A DNA stretch of 64,000 bases from Eupeodes corollae (lineage: Eukaryota; Arthropoda; Insecta; Diptera; Syrphidae): positions 3,569,118 to 3,633,117 of the forward strand of contig NC_079149.1 in NCBI RefSeq assembly GCF_945859685.1. Direction: 5' to 3'. Under the pieces are notes generated by a model. That model was not told the DNA's origin. It did no database searches and saw only the letters and a program-made list of their open reading frames with translations. Shown piece by piece: positions 36,924 to 48,234 of this stretch. Each line of letters begins with the position of its first letter. Positions within the stretch are counted from its first letter, which is position 1. A program made the position numbers and the translations under genes.

Positions 36924-38479
36924 CAATTGTGTCTATGAAAATAGCAGTGCTGACGACATTTTATTAGATTGTCAATTATTTTAAGAACGGAAATTCTAAC
37001 GGTCTTTCGTTTTCATATATGTATATAGATATAGAGCGTTCATAAAAATAGGAGTGCTTTTGATTTTATAATTAAGAAGGTTAAAAATTATTTTTTTTTA
37101 AATTTTCGGTAAGTAAATATTTTACTGTTTAAAGTTTTAAGTATTTTTAACATACTAGTATATAAAAAATTAATAAATATTGGCTCAAAAATAAACAATA
37201 GGACGGTCAAGACACTGCACCGATGCAATTCGAAAACTTATTCAAAAACTGCGTTTGGTGGGAAAAACATACCAAAATATTCAAGAGATCCTTGGCTGCT
37301 CAGCAAAAATTGTCAGTAACGCCTTAAAATGGCAAAATAAACCGAAAACTCAAGTCCCAAAAAAGATGACTACTGAAAGAACTGACAGAAAAATTGTTCA
37401 GTTAGCAAAACAAAACCCTTCCATAGGCTCTAGAAAAATAAGAAATGGACTTCAACTGTCTGTTAGCGCTGTCACAATACGAAGACGTTTTTTTGAATGC
37501 GAAGTTACCCTCCCGAAGTCCTTGCAAGGTACCATTCTTGACGAAAAGGCATGTGGCAAAGAGAATGGAGTTTGTTAAAGCGCATAGAGATTGGGCAAAA
37601 GAGAAATGGAGGAATATTCTGTGGAGCGATAAAGGCAAAGTCGTCCTTTTTGGGTCCAAGGGACGTCGAGAATATGTGCGGAGACCCTAAAATGCAGCAT
37701 ACGATCCACGGTACTTGATTAAAACAGTGAAGCATGTTGGAGGGAAAATTATTATATAGGCTTACTTTTTATATAACGAGCTCGGGCCTATTAATCCCAT
37801 CGGGGGTATAAGAGATGCAACCGAATATGTGAAAATTTTCGAGGAGGTTATGTTACCTTATACTGAAAAGGAAGTGCCGTTAGTTTGGGTATACCAACAA
37901 GACTATGAAAGCATACGTCAAAAAAGGCAAAATCATGATTTGAGAAAAAGAAGTTATCCGTTATGGAGTTGCCCGCTCAATCGTCCGACCTTAACCCCAT
38001 CGCAAATTTGTGGGGGGATGTTAAGAACGCAGTTCATAAAGCAAAACTCTAGAATTCGAAAAAATTGTGGGAAGCAGTGCGTGATTTGTGGAACGCAATA
38101 CAAGTCGAGAGGTGTCAAGTTTTAGTGGACTCGATGCCACATAGATGCGAAGCATCATAAAAAACAATGGTTACAAACAACAAACAAACTTTACTTTACT
38201 AATTGTAAGCTAACATTATTTGTATACTTTCATATAACTTATTACAGTTTTCCTTACTTCTTACGTAATAGATCTAGTACTTTGTCAGCCATATAATTAA
38301 AAAACGGTTTTTACTGTGACAAAGCTAACGGTTAAAAATCGATAGTACTTATTTGTTATTATTATGAATAAAAGATTTTAATTTGTTATGAGAACTTAAA
38401 TGGAATATATTATAACGTTGATATTGAGGGCCTTTTTTGTTTTATTTGGAGAGCACTGCTATTTTTATGAACACAACTG
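36924..38479 (+). mobile_element. Tc1-like DNA transposon, complete ends, inactive
   Basis: The termini are inverted: CAATTGTGTCTATGAAAATA on the left and, complemented, CAGTTGTGTTCATAAAAATA on the right, both continuing GCAGTGCT. TA flanks each end (36922-36923 and 38480-38481), the target duplication of Tc1/mariner elements. The length of 1,556 bases is normal for the family. A further copy of the terminal motif (GTTCATAAAAATAGGAGTGC) lies inside the left end at 37038, as in elements with repeated transposase-binding sites. The transposase inside is broken. Confidence 0.88.
37198..38160 (+). pseudogene. Tc1-like transposase, disabled
   Basis: The start codon is ATA where ATG is expected (then GRSRHCTDAIRKL). 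The N-terminal paired-type helix-turn-helix follows (KTYQNIQEILGCS and later IGSRKIRNGLQLSVSAVTIR). After a frameshift near 37530 comes ILWSDKGKVVLFGSKGRREY, with the first catalytic Asp, then a stop at about 37690. The second Asp lies in WVYQQDYES. The third acidic residue of the DDE triad is lost: the frame reads NPIANLWGDVKNA, with Ala in place of the expected Glu. It ends VDSMPHRCEAS and TAA. The total of about 320 codons equals the usual Tc1 length, so decay was by point changes and small indels. Confidence 0.85.
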
Positions 38480-38481
38480 TA

Positions 38482-39159
38482 CATACAAAAAAGTTTGTTT
38501 TTCAAAAATTTAAATGAACTTTGATTTTTCAAAAAAAAATTGTTTTATTTTTATTTGAAAATGGTATGTTTCACATTTCAATTCCGTAAAAAATTGATGA
38601 CCCGTTTTCGAGATATTGAATTTAAAAAAAAATGTGTAACATAGTTAAATTCGTATGTAAGGCCTTCGGTTTTAATGCTATTTCGGTTATAATATCTAAA
38701 ACTAAAGCTTAAGTTTGGTTCAGCACTAAATTGTTACTTGACCAAACTTGTCTTTAACCAAAAAGTGTACATAGATATAGGGACTATTGTTATTTTTAGT
38801 CCTAAAAAGAAATTTCAAAAATGTCTAACGCAAATCGTCTTAAAAGCTTTAAGGGACGAATATTGAAAAAAAATTGTCGAGACTTGAAAATTGTTGTTAG
38901 CGTTTAACTATCTACAATTTTGGAATTTTAACAAATTCTTGATGCCACCAAAAATTTTGCGACAAAGTAAGAGAAGTCATTCCTTTAAATATGAACAAAT
39001 AACAAAATGACTGCTATAGCTTAATTTGCTACATTCTTATGATTTCTGAGATTTCGAGTTGATTGATCAGTATTCCAAATGTAGGTTTGTTAATGAAACG
39101 CCATTGTTTAGATGTCTTTAGATAAATTAATAATAAATAATAACCATTCGTGTTTGCAT
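38482..39159. other. Intron DNA, nothing recognised
   Basis: AT-rich. It is the continuation of the host sequence split by the Tc1-like insertion; no coding trace. Confidence 0.4.
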
Positions 39160-39384
39160 GTAATGTTGTCAAGGATGGAAGAGACCTACATTTTTAAGCC
39201 GATTCCGAACGGCTAATTTGAGAAAACACTTCATGACAATAATTACTTTTGTAGAATTTATCAATTCCTCTTAATAGACAGTACCCGTACAAAAAACAAA
39301 CTTGAGATTGCACAGGCAAGGTTTGAAACCAAGACCTCTGGCGAGACAGTCCTTCGCACTAACCTTCACGACCAAGGCCTCTTG
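39160..39384 (-). mobile_element. tRNA-derived SINE, minus strand
   Basis: On the minus strand the head is GTCGTGAAGGTTAGTGCG (box A-like), then CTTGGTTTCAAACCTTGCC (box B, diverged), then GGGTACTGTCTATTAAGAGG and the CCGTTCGGAATCGG block. It ends near CCATCCTTGACAACATTA. The order matches the other copies. The internal promoter carries several substitutions. Confidence 0.7.
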
Positions 39385-42059
39385 CCTCTCATTGCTTAAC
39401 TAAAGTTTAAATCACAAAATAGCTAATTTGGCTTCTTAGAAATTTTCTATATTCATTTGGCTTCTGAAATTGTATGTTGATGGGCCCGTTTGAAAAATTA
39501 AGGTATATTTCAGACTTGTTCGATGCAGCGTTTCCAATAAAAGATAATTTTAGCAAATTATTTACATTCTGAATATTTTTTAAAAACAAATGCATTGTTT
39601 ATTCTTATAAGTATCTTTTAAAGATCTAAGCTGTCTATTTAAAATGTTTGTTACTTAGAAAAAAAAACATACAAGTCTTTCATCAAATGACTCAAAAACA
39701 AGTAAACCCATAAAATATTTCTTTTAATTACAAAAGTTAATTGAGTTCGTAGTGTCTCATAAAACAACAACGAAACAAAAACCAATATAATAGAATTCAT
39801 TAATTCGAAACAATATAACTTCATCACACACTTTATGACGTTAATAAATTAATGAGATATCAACAAATAAAAATGGAACCTTTTTTAGGTACGCATTTTA
39901 TCATTTTATGGGTCACAGGACATTATCAACCACCCTCCAGCCGCAGCACGTGGAGAATATTATATTAAAAACCTAGAAGTGTGTCAGGTCTATTAAAAAT
40001 GCCCATATGTATCTATCATTTTTAACCTCTCTCTCAACCAAAAAACAAGGTCAATAGCAAAAGTATCTAGAGGATTGCATTATACCTACATAAAGGCAGG
40101 GTAGTTTTTCAATATAGGTACATATACATATCCAAACGAATTTAATCCACTCAAATCGGCACCTAATTGTATTACAAAAATTATTGGTTTATGATTTTCA
40201 GCACAAAACACTCACTTTCCTTTAATACAAAAAAATCATCCCTTACCTCTCATCCCTGCCCCTAAATTAATTCAATCGAAAATATTGTAAGTGGGGGATG
40301 ATGTATGCATTTTGTTTTGTTTATATCAGGAGCGGTTTGTTTTTCTTTATTTTTGTTTTTATGTAAACAAAATATTCAATAATTATCAGAAAAATTGAAA
40401 GAACATAAAGAACAGCTCACCACCTCAAACAATATTTACGGAAAAAGGTCAGGAACGCCACGCCACAGTTTTCTAAGAAAATTCGTATCCTATGAAACAG
40501 AAAAGTATCTATTTCATGGTTGTGTATCCGAATCTGAAGTACATAATCTAAGGGGTAAACAAAAAATATAAATATATCTACAAAGTTTCTCTTTTATATT
40601 TTTTGGAGCGCAAGAATGTTTCGGGTGTACGTGACGTGACGCACGTCTGTTGTTCGTAGTGATTCGTTCATTCTGTATTGAGAGGGGTATAAGGGGTATT
40701 GCTTGGTTTTGGTGTTTGTCTTTTTTTCATCTTTTTCTTGGAATTTGGGAAATAAAAGGATAATCCATTAAAGACACTGGCAACGTGAAACACAAAATAT
40801 TAATTCCAAAAAGTAAATATTTTATCCGCATTCATACCAAAAATTGAGGTACTTTTTTTTACGGAGAAAGAAATTAAGTATTGTCGCGTAACCATTTTTA
40901 TTTTTGTTTGTTTTGTTTTAGTTCTACAAAGAAAATAGACAATCAGCCTTTGGGAATGGTCAAATAGGAGTAATTATCCTGGGATAGTTCCCTCCTCCTC
41001 AACCTTTCCTAAATAGATTTGACTTTTTGATAGGAGTACCTTTGCGTGGTTAGACATTAATAATAATACAATAATAACAGAGAAAGATGACAGCTTTGGG
41101 TATGAAATTAGTTACCCGTGTTGCTCCAATTTGTGTCTTTTATTATTAATTATTAACCAACACAGACAATATTTATTGAGGTTAATTGCATAAAGGACGA
41201 AAAAGTAATTGTTTTTTTGTTTATTTCATTTTCATTACGAAAAATTTGGATACAATGACGGGAAATACTACAGGTGAAATGAAATATATAATTTCATTTT
41301 GTAGACGTTCAGTGACATCAATTCATCAAGACAAAGCCTCAAGGCATATCAAAAGACTTTAACTTTTTTAAGTGTACTGCTATAAAATCAGTTTAATTGA
41401 AATCTGTTTAATATTTACTTACAATACTTAATGTTTAAAAACAGATGAGGAAGAGCTAAATAGCTTCCCCGACTGTAAAAATCCTTACATTTCAAAAGTA
41501 TGTAAATTGTTGTATTGTTCACCTTTGATTCGACATTAAGAACACTTAGTGTGATAAGAATTTTATTTCAATGTACAACTTTAGTTAAAACAGCAATGTA
41601 TTTTAACAGAAAAAAAAAGTGCACATACGCCCAAGTGAACACTTCTGATTATTAGACTTAAACGATCTAATCGGATAGTATTAAATATGGGCACAGCAAA
41701 AAACAGTAGAAACATCGACTTTAAATATATTTTTTTAGAAATAATAACCTCAAAATCTGAAGAATTTATTTTAAAAAAAATCAGTCTCTTAGTAAAGAGT
41801 GAACATTTTTGTTGGCCACAAATGTCTCCCGAACAACTAATGCTTTCAATTGGTATGAACGTTCAAGAATGCAACGGATAGCTTTTTTTATAATGAATAA
41901 TGGATAAGACGAACTTGCTCATGTATCCAAAGAGTCGGTTTAAAAATATTTCATGTATTTGAAAAATTCAAAATTTATTTAAATTTCAAAAATTTAAACG
42001 CCATTTGTATTCTCAAAAAAAACGTATTTTTTTAAAAATTTAAGGTCGTTCTATTTAAA
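39385..42059. other. Intron DNA, no gene recognised
   Basis: AT-rich. A locally GC-richer stretch at 40610-40690 holds GTACGTGACGTGACGCACGT, which looks like clustered CRE/E-box half sites, followed by GTATTGAGAGGGGTATAAG. This might be a regulatory element. Open frames at 39407-39595 and 41687-41881 carry no motif. Confidence 0.3.
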
Positions 42060-43165
42060 TTAATTTTTTTGTCGATTTGACTTGCTTAAAAGGTTTGTAG
42101 GTCTTAATTATATAATTTATTTTAAATTTACCAACAATATTTTGCATGTGATAAAAGATTTTGATTTCAAAATCTATTATGGTTAACGAGATTTTTATTC
42201 GAAAACCAGTTTTTACCAATTTTGGTAGCATTTCTTAAAAGCTTTTATTTCTAATATAAACAAATATAAATTGGGTGAATGAAATTAATTTGAAGCCAAT
42301 GTTTTTGAGCTATCAAAACGGAACATCAATTTTTTACCAATTTTACGTACTTTTTTTTAGATTTTAATTTTTATTAAAAAACTGCCAATTTGATTTTTCT
42401 CAAAAATTTACCGAATGCTCAAAACAATATTTCTTATAAGATAATATTAGTTTAAAGCCAATATCTCAACTTTTTGAAAAGATATTCAAATCGAAAATCA
42501 ATTTTCAACAATATTTAAAAAAAAAAAATAAAGTTAGTTAAATCCCAATGTCTTAGTTTTAAAAAAGCAGAAAATCAATTTTTACTAACTTTTATTAATT
42601 TTTTTTAGTTTTTTTTTTTTTTTTTTAAACTGTCAAACGTTATTCATCGTTGCCCAAAATTGTTTTGAAAATAAAACCATTTTTTATTCTTAAAATTTTC
42701 GAGATTACAATTTTTTTTGTTTAAAAACCGTTAGCTGTTTATTTTTTTTAAAAAATATACTAGTTTGGTATCACGCTACAATATATAATATAAAATTGAA
42801 TTCAAGTCTCTAGCGTTAATGGTTCGTGAGATATTTAGGATCAACCCAAATGTTCACCTTTTTTTAAACTGTTATGGTAAAAACAACACCCAGCCAATTT
42901 TCTTGAGAGCAGTTTTTGCATTTTTCTGCCTTATTATCTGTATAACAAAATTTATTTCCAGTCGATATCTCTCCTGGTTCTTGAGCTATGGACCACGAAA
43001 AAAACGTAGCGAACGTACGGACACACGCAAGCACAGACATCTTTCCAAAAATCTTTTATTTCGTCTCAAGCGACCTTGAAACATCGAGAAATGTCAAAAT
43101 TTTCAATTCGAGAAATCGGACCCATAACAATAACTTCATATGGGAAGTTAAAAATGTTAATATTT
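42060..43165 (+). repeat. Unclassified interspersed repeat, copy B
   Basis: The left part consists of degenerate subunits, each about 150-200 bases, with phrases like TTACCAACAATATTTTGC, TTTGAAGCCAATGTTTTTG and TTCAAATCGAAAATCAATTT. After ACTAGTTTGGTATCACGCTA come AATGGTTCGTGAGATATTTA, then CCAGCCAATTTTCTTGAGAG, and the end AATCGGACCCATAACAATAA. The start motif (GGCTGGGATGCAACC) is missing on the left, but an inverted copy of it lies at 43525-43556. A 72-codon frame at 42988-43206 resembles one in copy A. Confidence 0.6.
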
Positions 43166-43249
43166 TTTTCAAACCAAAAAAAATGTATGGACCACTGTTA
43201 TTTTAAAACTTGAAAAAAATCGTCTTTTTAAGTCAATCTACTCAATGTT

Positions 43250-43380
43250 CTGGGCTGCAGGAGCCAAGACAGACAGACAGACAATCGCACGGAATCGTGG
43301 GTCCTACTTTTTTGTACCGTCGCAATGTCAAGTTGGAATGCAAAACTTGTCATATGTTTCCTCTACGTCGCAAGTAAAAA
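43250..43380 (+). repeat. Second dispersed repeat motif (GACAGACAGACAG block)
   Basis: GGGCTGCAGGAGCCAAGACA, then GACAGACAGAC, CGGAATCGTGGGTCC and GCAAAACTTGTCATATG. The complement of 35160-35310 has the same blocks in the same order. It may be part of a larger unclassified element; its limits are not visible. Confidence 0.45.
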
Positions 43381-43524
43381 TTAAAATTAAAACCCTCCAA
43401 ATAAATAACACTTAATTCGTTAATCATCTCCAATATTTCAGACAAAACAGTTTAACATTCGAAGTTTCTTAGAAGAAAGAAATTATCATATTAAAGAGCG
43501 CAAAATGAAAAGTTTGAAAAGGTA

Positions 43525-43556
43525 TCTATAGTGAGGGTGGCATCCCAGCCTCTTTT
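43525..43556 (-). repeat. Isolated inverted start motif of the interspersed repeat
   Basis: The complement reads GGCTGGGATGCCACCCTCAC, the characteristic left end of copies A, C and D, here pointing back towards copy B. It may be the remains of a further copy inserted in the opposite direction. Confidence 0.4.
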
Positions 43557-45566
43557 TGTTCTTTAACAACTAACAATTGCTTTTTGTATAATCATTTAAA
43601 ATACACTTCTTTTTTTTAGAAATATTAAAGAAAAATAAACACATCAAAGTCCTTTTCAATAAAAACTTAATTATTCAGAGAATAATCTCTTTCGGAAGCT
43701 TGTGGCAGCAATGAAATTGCCTGAGACATGCCGGATATTAAAAAAAAAATTCCATGTGGTTTTAATATAAAAAATAACAATCAAAATTTAATATAAACAA
43801 CGTTCGACCCAAGAAGTCGATGAATCATAATTTTAAAGCGAAGTCAAACAATTAAATTTTCCTTAATCTTAAGTAGTGGAAAAATGTATCACTTAAAAAT
43901 TATAAACAAAAAGCAAAATTAATTGAATTTCATGTACATAAGTTTGGCATCACTTAAAGTTAACTTTCAATTAAAAATTAATTTTCTAAAAACAAAATCA
44001 CTGAAAGGAGAAGTATTTCTTCTAAGTCTACTTTCTACTTTGTAAGGAATTGCAACTTCTTTATGCATATCTTAAGCATACACTCTTGACATCAAATTTA
44101 ATATTCCCAATCGAGACAGAAAAAAGTACTTTTGCATCTATTTCAATTAACCTAAATTGCAGATAAGAAACATTAAACTTTTACTCAGATAATTTACATT
44201 TGAATTAATAATTTTCTACCTACCTATCTTGTAGTGCAATTTAATTCATACAACTTGATTCATTTTTAATTAATAATAATTATTTGATTTTAACATTGTA
44301 TGTCTACATTGTGTACATATGCACAGAGATATTTTTATGTAGGGTGTTTTTTTTGCTGCATGGTTGTTGCCTATAGATTGACAGTTACGAATTTCAAACT
44401 TTGTGGACATTTCTATTTAGTAAGGTTTGACAATTCATCATGAATCGTTAAACGTCAGATGATGGTTTCAACAAGACAATGTAACTTATCATACAGCGCA
44501 GCTTGATTAACAAACAATTTATTGCAAATTCAATTATACAAAATAAATCATATCAATACAATTTCTGTCTTTAAAAAATATTTAAAGTTTAAAAGCTTTT
44601 GAGACAAAATTCTTTATGAATTTATTTTATTAAATATGTTTTTTTACATTTTAGTTTTAATTTGTTGAGTACACAGGCAAAAAGAAAAGCATGTTCAAAA
44701 TAGGTCAAAATCAGTTATTAAATGTTGTTTGTGGGTAATTTTGAGATCCTGATGAATTGTCATTATGACGGAATTATTACGATGATAAAAGTACACTGTT
44801 AACAAAAAGCAATAAATGTTCATGGTCATGGAGTTATTATTATACGATGAAAGTCGCCAACCGACCGACAATGCACGTCGAGACAGCGGAGTTATTAAAT
44901 AATAACACAATAAAACAGTGGACAAAAACTATTACCATAAAAGGGAGTTAGCACCGCGCCGTCGCTTCTTCCGTCTGGAAAAAAAATACCCACATACATA
45001 ATTCAAAATCTTTGAGTATTCTTCCAAACGATGAGCAAAGTATCCGACATCTTCAAGTTTTATTTAGAAATTGAGAATATCAAAATTGAAAAACAATTCA
45101 GCATCCGAGTTCTAACTTCAAGGCTTTAGTCAACAATGAATTCCAAGCTTCGGTTAGATGATAAAGTTGTAGCTTATAGCAAAGCTTTGTACACATCATA
45201 AATAATTTCAATATGTCGAAAGTTTTAAATCGTTTTTGAATCATAAAATTTTCGATAAATTGTTTTTTTTTTCATTTAACCCAAAAAATTAAACCTTTGA
45301 AAACTTAGTTTTAGAATTTGAGTATTGAAGTTATTGTAAATTAATCATGATTTTATACCACTTTCAACCTTAAACCAGTTTATCTCAATAATGCATTTGT
45401 AAAATTTTGCGGACTCATAACTCAGGCAATTTTCAATCAAGTTTACAGAATTTTGAATGTATCTTGAGAAATACATTTATTTAAGTACATGGATGAAGAC
45501 AAATTTCTGCCATTTGAAGAGAAATAAACGTATCGCAAAAACCGTACGTACTCAAAAGTAGTAATA
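43557..45566. other. Intron DNA, no gene apart from one transposon scrap
   Basis: AT-rich; the only recognisable element is the mariner-like remnant at 44339. The minus-strand open frame at 44695-44925 has no motif. Confidence 0.35.
44339..44520 (+). mobile_element. Mariner-like element, internally deleted
   Basis: It begins AGGGTGTTTTTTTTGCTGCA, runs through the leader GTGGACATTTCTATTTAGTA to a start region TCATCATGAATCGT, then jumps straight to a frame reading WFQQDNVTYHTAQ. That phrase is the segment with the second catalytic Asp in mariner-superfamily transposases (usually WFQQDGATCHTA). The N-terminal half of the transposase was therefore deleted. The leader matches the minus-strand scrap at 17553. 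No right terminus is visible. Confidence 0.6.
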
Positions 45567-46495
45567 GGCTGAGATGCGACTTACACAGATAGCTTCCAAT
45601 CCCGTCTGTAGATTTGCCCTGCACAAAACTTTAACAAATTATTCATAACAATATTTTGTGTGAGGTAAATTATTTAAAGTCAATATCTTTCTTTGTTCTC
45701 ATAATACTTGATTTCAAAACCATTTGTGCCCTTTGTAGTAAGACACATACATTTATTTTATAATAACTTTTATTTAATTTTAAAAGCTTGATTTTACTCT
45801 GTATTATTGAGACGTCTGTCTCCCAATCGTGTCACAGCAAAAGTGATCAAAGGATTTTGGTACATTTCGAATCAAAACTATCTTTAGGTTTTGGTAGAGT
45901 TAAAAATAAAAATATCTTTTTGGAATAAACTATTGAACCAACCTTAGTGGGTTTACACTGTGCATATTAATAATGTAAACGCTACACCATTTTTTATCGG
46001 TTTCTTTTTGGTTTTTGTGTTTTGTTAAATAAGGTGAAAGTTAAATTTTTCTAAGATATCAACTAAAAATTACCAAAAATATTGTGCATATAATGCAATA
46101 GTTTGATTTCGAAATTTATTTTTATTTATTCTATTATTATTATTTTTTTAATATCAGTTTTTACCAAGGATATTAGTTCGAAGCCAATATTTTTAATTTT
46201 TGAAAAGATATCTGAGTCGAAAATCTATTTTCAGCAAATATTAGTAGTATTTTAGGCATTTTTATAAAAACTCTGTCAATTAGATTTTTCCAAAAATTTT
46301 AAAAGATATCAAAAACGTTATTTTTCGTTGAAAACCATTATTTTTGGTATGAAATCATCATTTTTTGTTCGTAAAATATTTGAGGTGTTAATTATATTTT
46401 CTAAGTTTTTTTTATTTATAAAATTAATCGTTTATTGATTTTTTTTTAATGATACTAGTTTGGAATCACGTCACAATATCGTACTATATCATATT
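45567..46495 (+). repeat. Unclassified interspersed repeat, copy D, left part
   Basis: It starts GGCTGAGATGCGACTTACAC, a diverged form of the family start, and continues through subunits such as CATAACAATATTTTGTGTGA to ACTAGTTTGGAATCACGTCA at about 46450. There the repeat is interrupted by the Helitron relic and resumes at 47776. Confidence 0.55.
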
Positions 46496-47775
46496 ATATC
46501 ATACTAATATTATAAATGCGAAAGTAACTCTGTCTGTATGTCTGTTACTCCATCACGCCTAAACTACTGAACCAATTTGCATGAAATTTTGTATGGAGAT
46601 ATATTTTGATACCTGATAAAGTACATAGACTACTTTGACGCGTTCCCATGGGAAAATTCAGGTGGACCGATCGCTTTTATGCCTAAACTCCTGAACAGAT
46701 TTAAATGGAATTTGGTAATTAAATAGTTTGAGACTTAAGAAAGGACATAAGTTACTTTTGACTTCGGGAAAACAACGCATTCCAATGATAAAAATTACTT
46801 TCCGGAGAATGTGATCGCTTTCACTACTAAATTGCCAAAGATTTGAGTACAATGTCTCACAAAAAAGCAGTTGAAACACTAGATCGTACACTAAAAGACA
46901 TCAGAACAACCGGGCTATCATGGGAGGGATGGTGGTTCTCTTAGATGGCGACTTTAGACAGACCCAGCCGGTAATTACTACACCAGCCGTTGAAATAAAC
47001 GCATGTTTAAAAGCATCTGTGTTATGGGAGCATGTAAAAAGTTTTGTCTGACTACGCATATTCGAGTACAGCTACACAATGATTCTGAAGCAGGACAATA
47101 TGATGCTGCTCATCTAATCGGAGGAGATTGAATGCCAACAGACTGTAAGGGTTCAATTGCGTTGAGTCATGAATTCTGTCGAATTGTCACAGATGACTCA
47201 AAAAGTAATGTCTATCCAAACCTGCATATAAATATGGTCAATCGGGAGTGGTTGTGTGAGAGGGTAATTTTAGCTCCAACTAATGAGATAAGTAGCTCCA
47301 ACTAATGAGATAAGTAGCTCCAATTAATGAGATTGTTTGCCAGATAAACGAACAAATTATGTCGGACGTGGAGGAATATATCGGCAAGTACCTCTCAGTA
47401 GACAACGTTATGGACACGGAGGAAGTTACATCAAACTCCAAAAAATTTCTTAATTCTTTGGAATTATCAGGGGTGCCTTCCCATAAGTTTAGATTGAAAG
47501 TTGGTGTTCAAGTCTTGTTAATGATAAATCTTGGTGCTCTAAAGTTATGTAATTGTACACGGCTACAGATTACTCACCTAGGACGAAAATATCATGACTG
47601 GAATAGCAAAAGGAAAAAAATTGTCATTCCCCGCATTCCGATAATTCCAACCGATTTGCTTTTCAGTTAAACAGAGTGCAGTTTCCTCTGAAAGCAGCAT
47701 TTGCAATACAAATAAATAAAAACTCTGAAAGTTCCAGGTGTAAATTTGGAAAAAAAAGTTCAAATGGACAATTAT
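46496..47775 (+). mobile_element. Helitron relic with PIF1-like helicase
   Basis: It begins with ATACTAATATTATAAATGCG and the phrase AAAGTAACTCTGTCTG, then CACGCCTAAACTACTGAACC, a non-coding block commonly seen with insect Helitrons. From about 46860 several frames give LDRTLKDIR, then a GDFRQTLP-like trace, then LSHEFCRIVTDDSK and NREWLCERVILAPTNE. From 47359 comes a cleaner frame with FLNSLELSGVPSHKFRLKVG and IPRIPIIPTDLLF; beyond a stop the trace reads VQFPLKAAFAIQINK. These are C-terminal motifs of the PIF1-type helicase of RepHel proteins. The Rep (HUH) half is absent, and stops and frameshifts show it is dead. It sits inside copy D of the interspersed repeat, with no target duplication, as Helitrons insert. 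Confidence 0.75.
47272..47335 (+). repeat. Three tandem copies of a 22-bp unit inside the helicase frame
   Basis: AGCTCCAACTAATGAGATAA plus GT is repeated perfectly twice, and a third copy has one change. It lies in the helicase region just after ILAPTNE. As 22 is not a multiple of three, each added copy shifts the reading frame, so the expansion followed or caused loss of function. Confidence 0.85.
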
Positions 47776-48085
47776 ATAATATAACATTAAATTCAAGCTA
47801 GCGTTATTGCATTTTGTTATATTTAATAACCAAATGTTTATTTTTAAATTGTTATGGTAAAAAACCATCCACTTAATTTTTATGAGATTTCTTTCTGGAT
47901 CCTTTTGCATTATTATCTGTATACAAAGTTTACTTTAAGTCGATATCTCCACTGGTTCTTGATATACGCATATACAGACATCTCTCCAAAATATTTCATT
48001 CAGATTTTAGAGTCCTTGAAACGTCAAGAAATGTCAAAATTCGATCTATCGGTCCGATTACAATTACTTCCTATGAGAAGTTAAT
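47776..48085 (+). repeat. Unclassified interspersed repeat, copy D, right part
   Basis: The segment resumes ATAATATAACATTAAATTCA and runs through AATAACCAAATGTTTATTTT, ACCATCCACTTAATTTTTAT and the family end ATCGGTCCGATTACAATTAC. It continues copy D after the Helitron relic: copy B has the same sequence on both sides without the relic. Confidence 0.6.
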
Positions 48086-48234
48086 AAATCTTGGAAAACA
48101 CATTTTTTCGAAGTGCATTCATTGGATATTTGCAAAATTGCATAATTCATTGTCAGTCAATGATATTTTTTAATAAAATTTAATTTCTTGTATATTGACT
48201 TATTTTTTGTATTTCTAAAAAATATCTTTATCGT

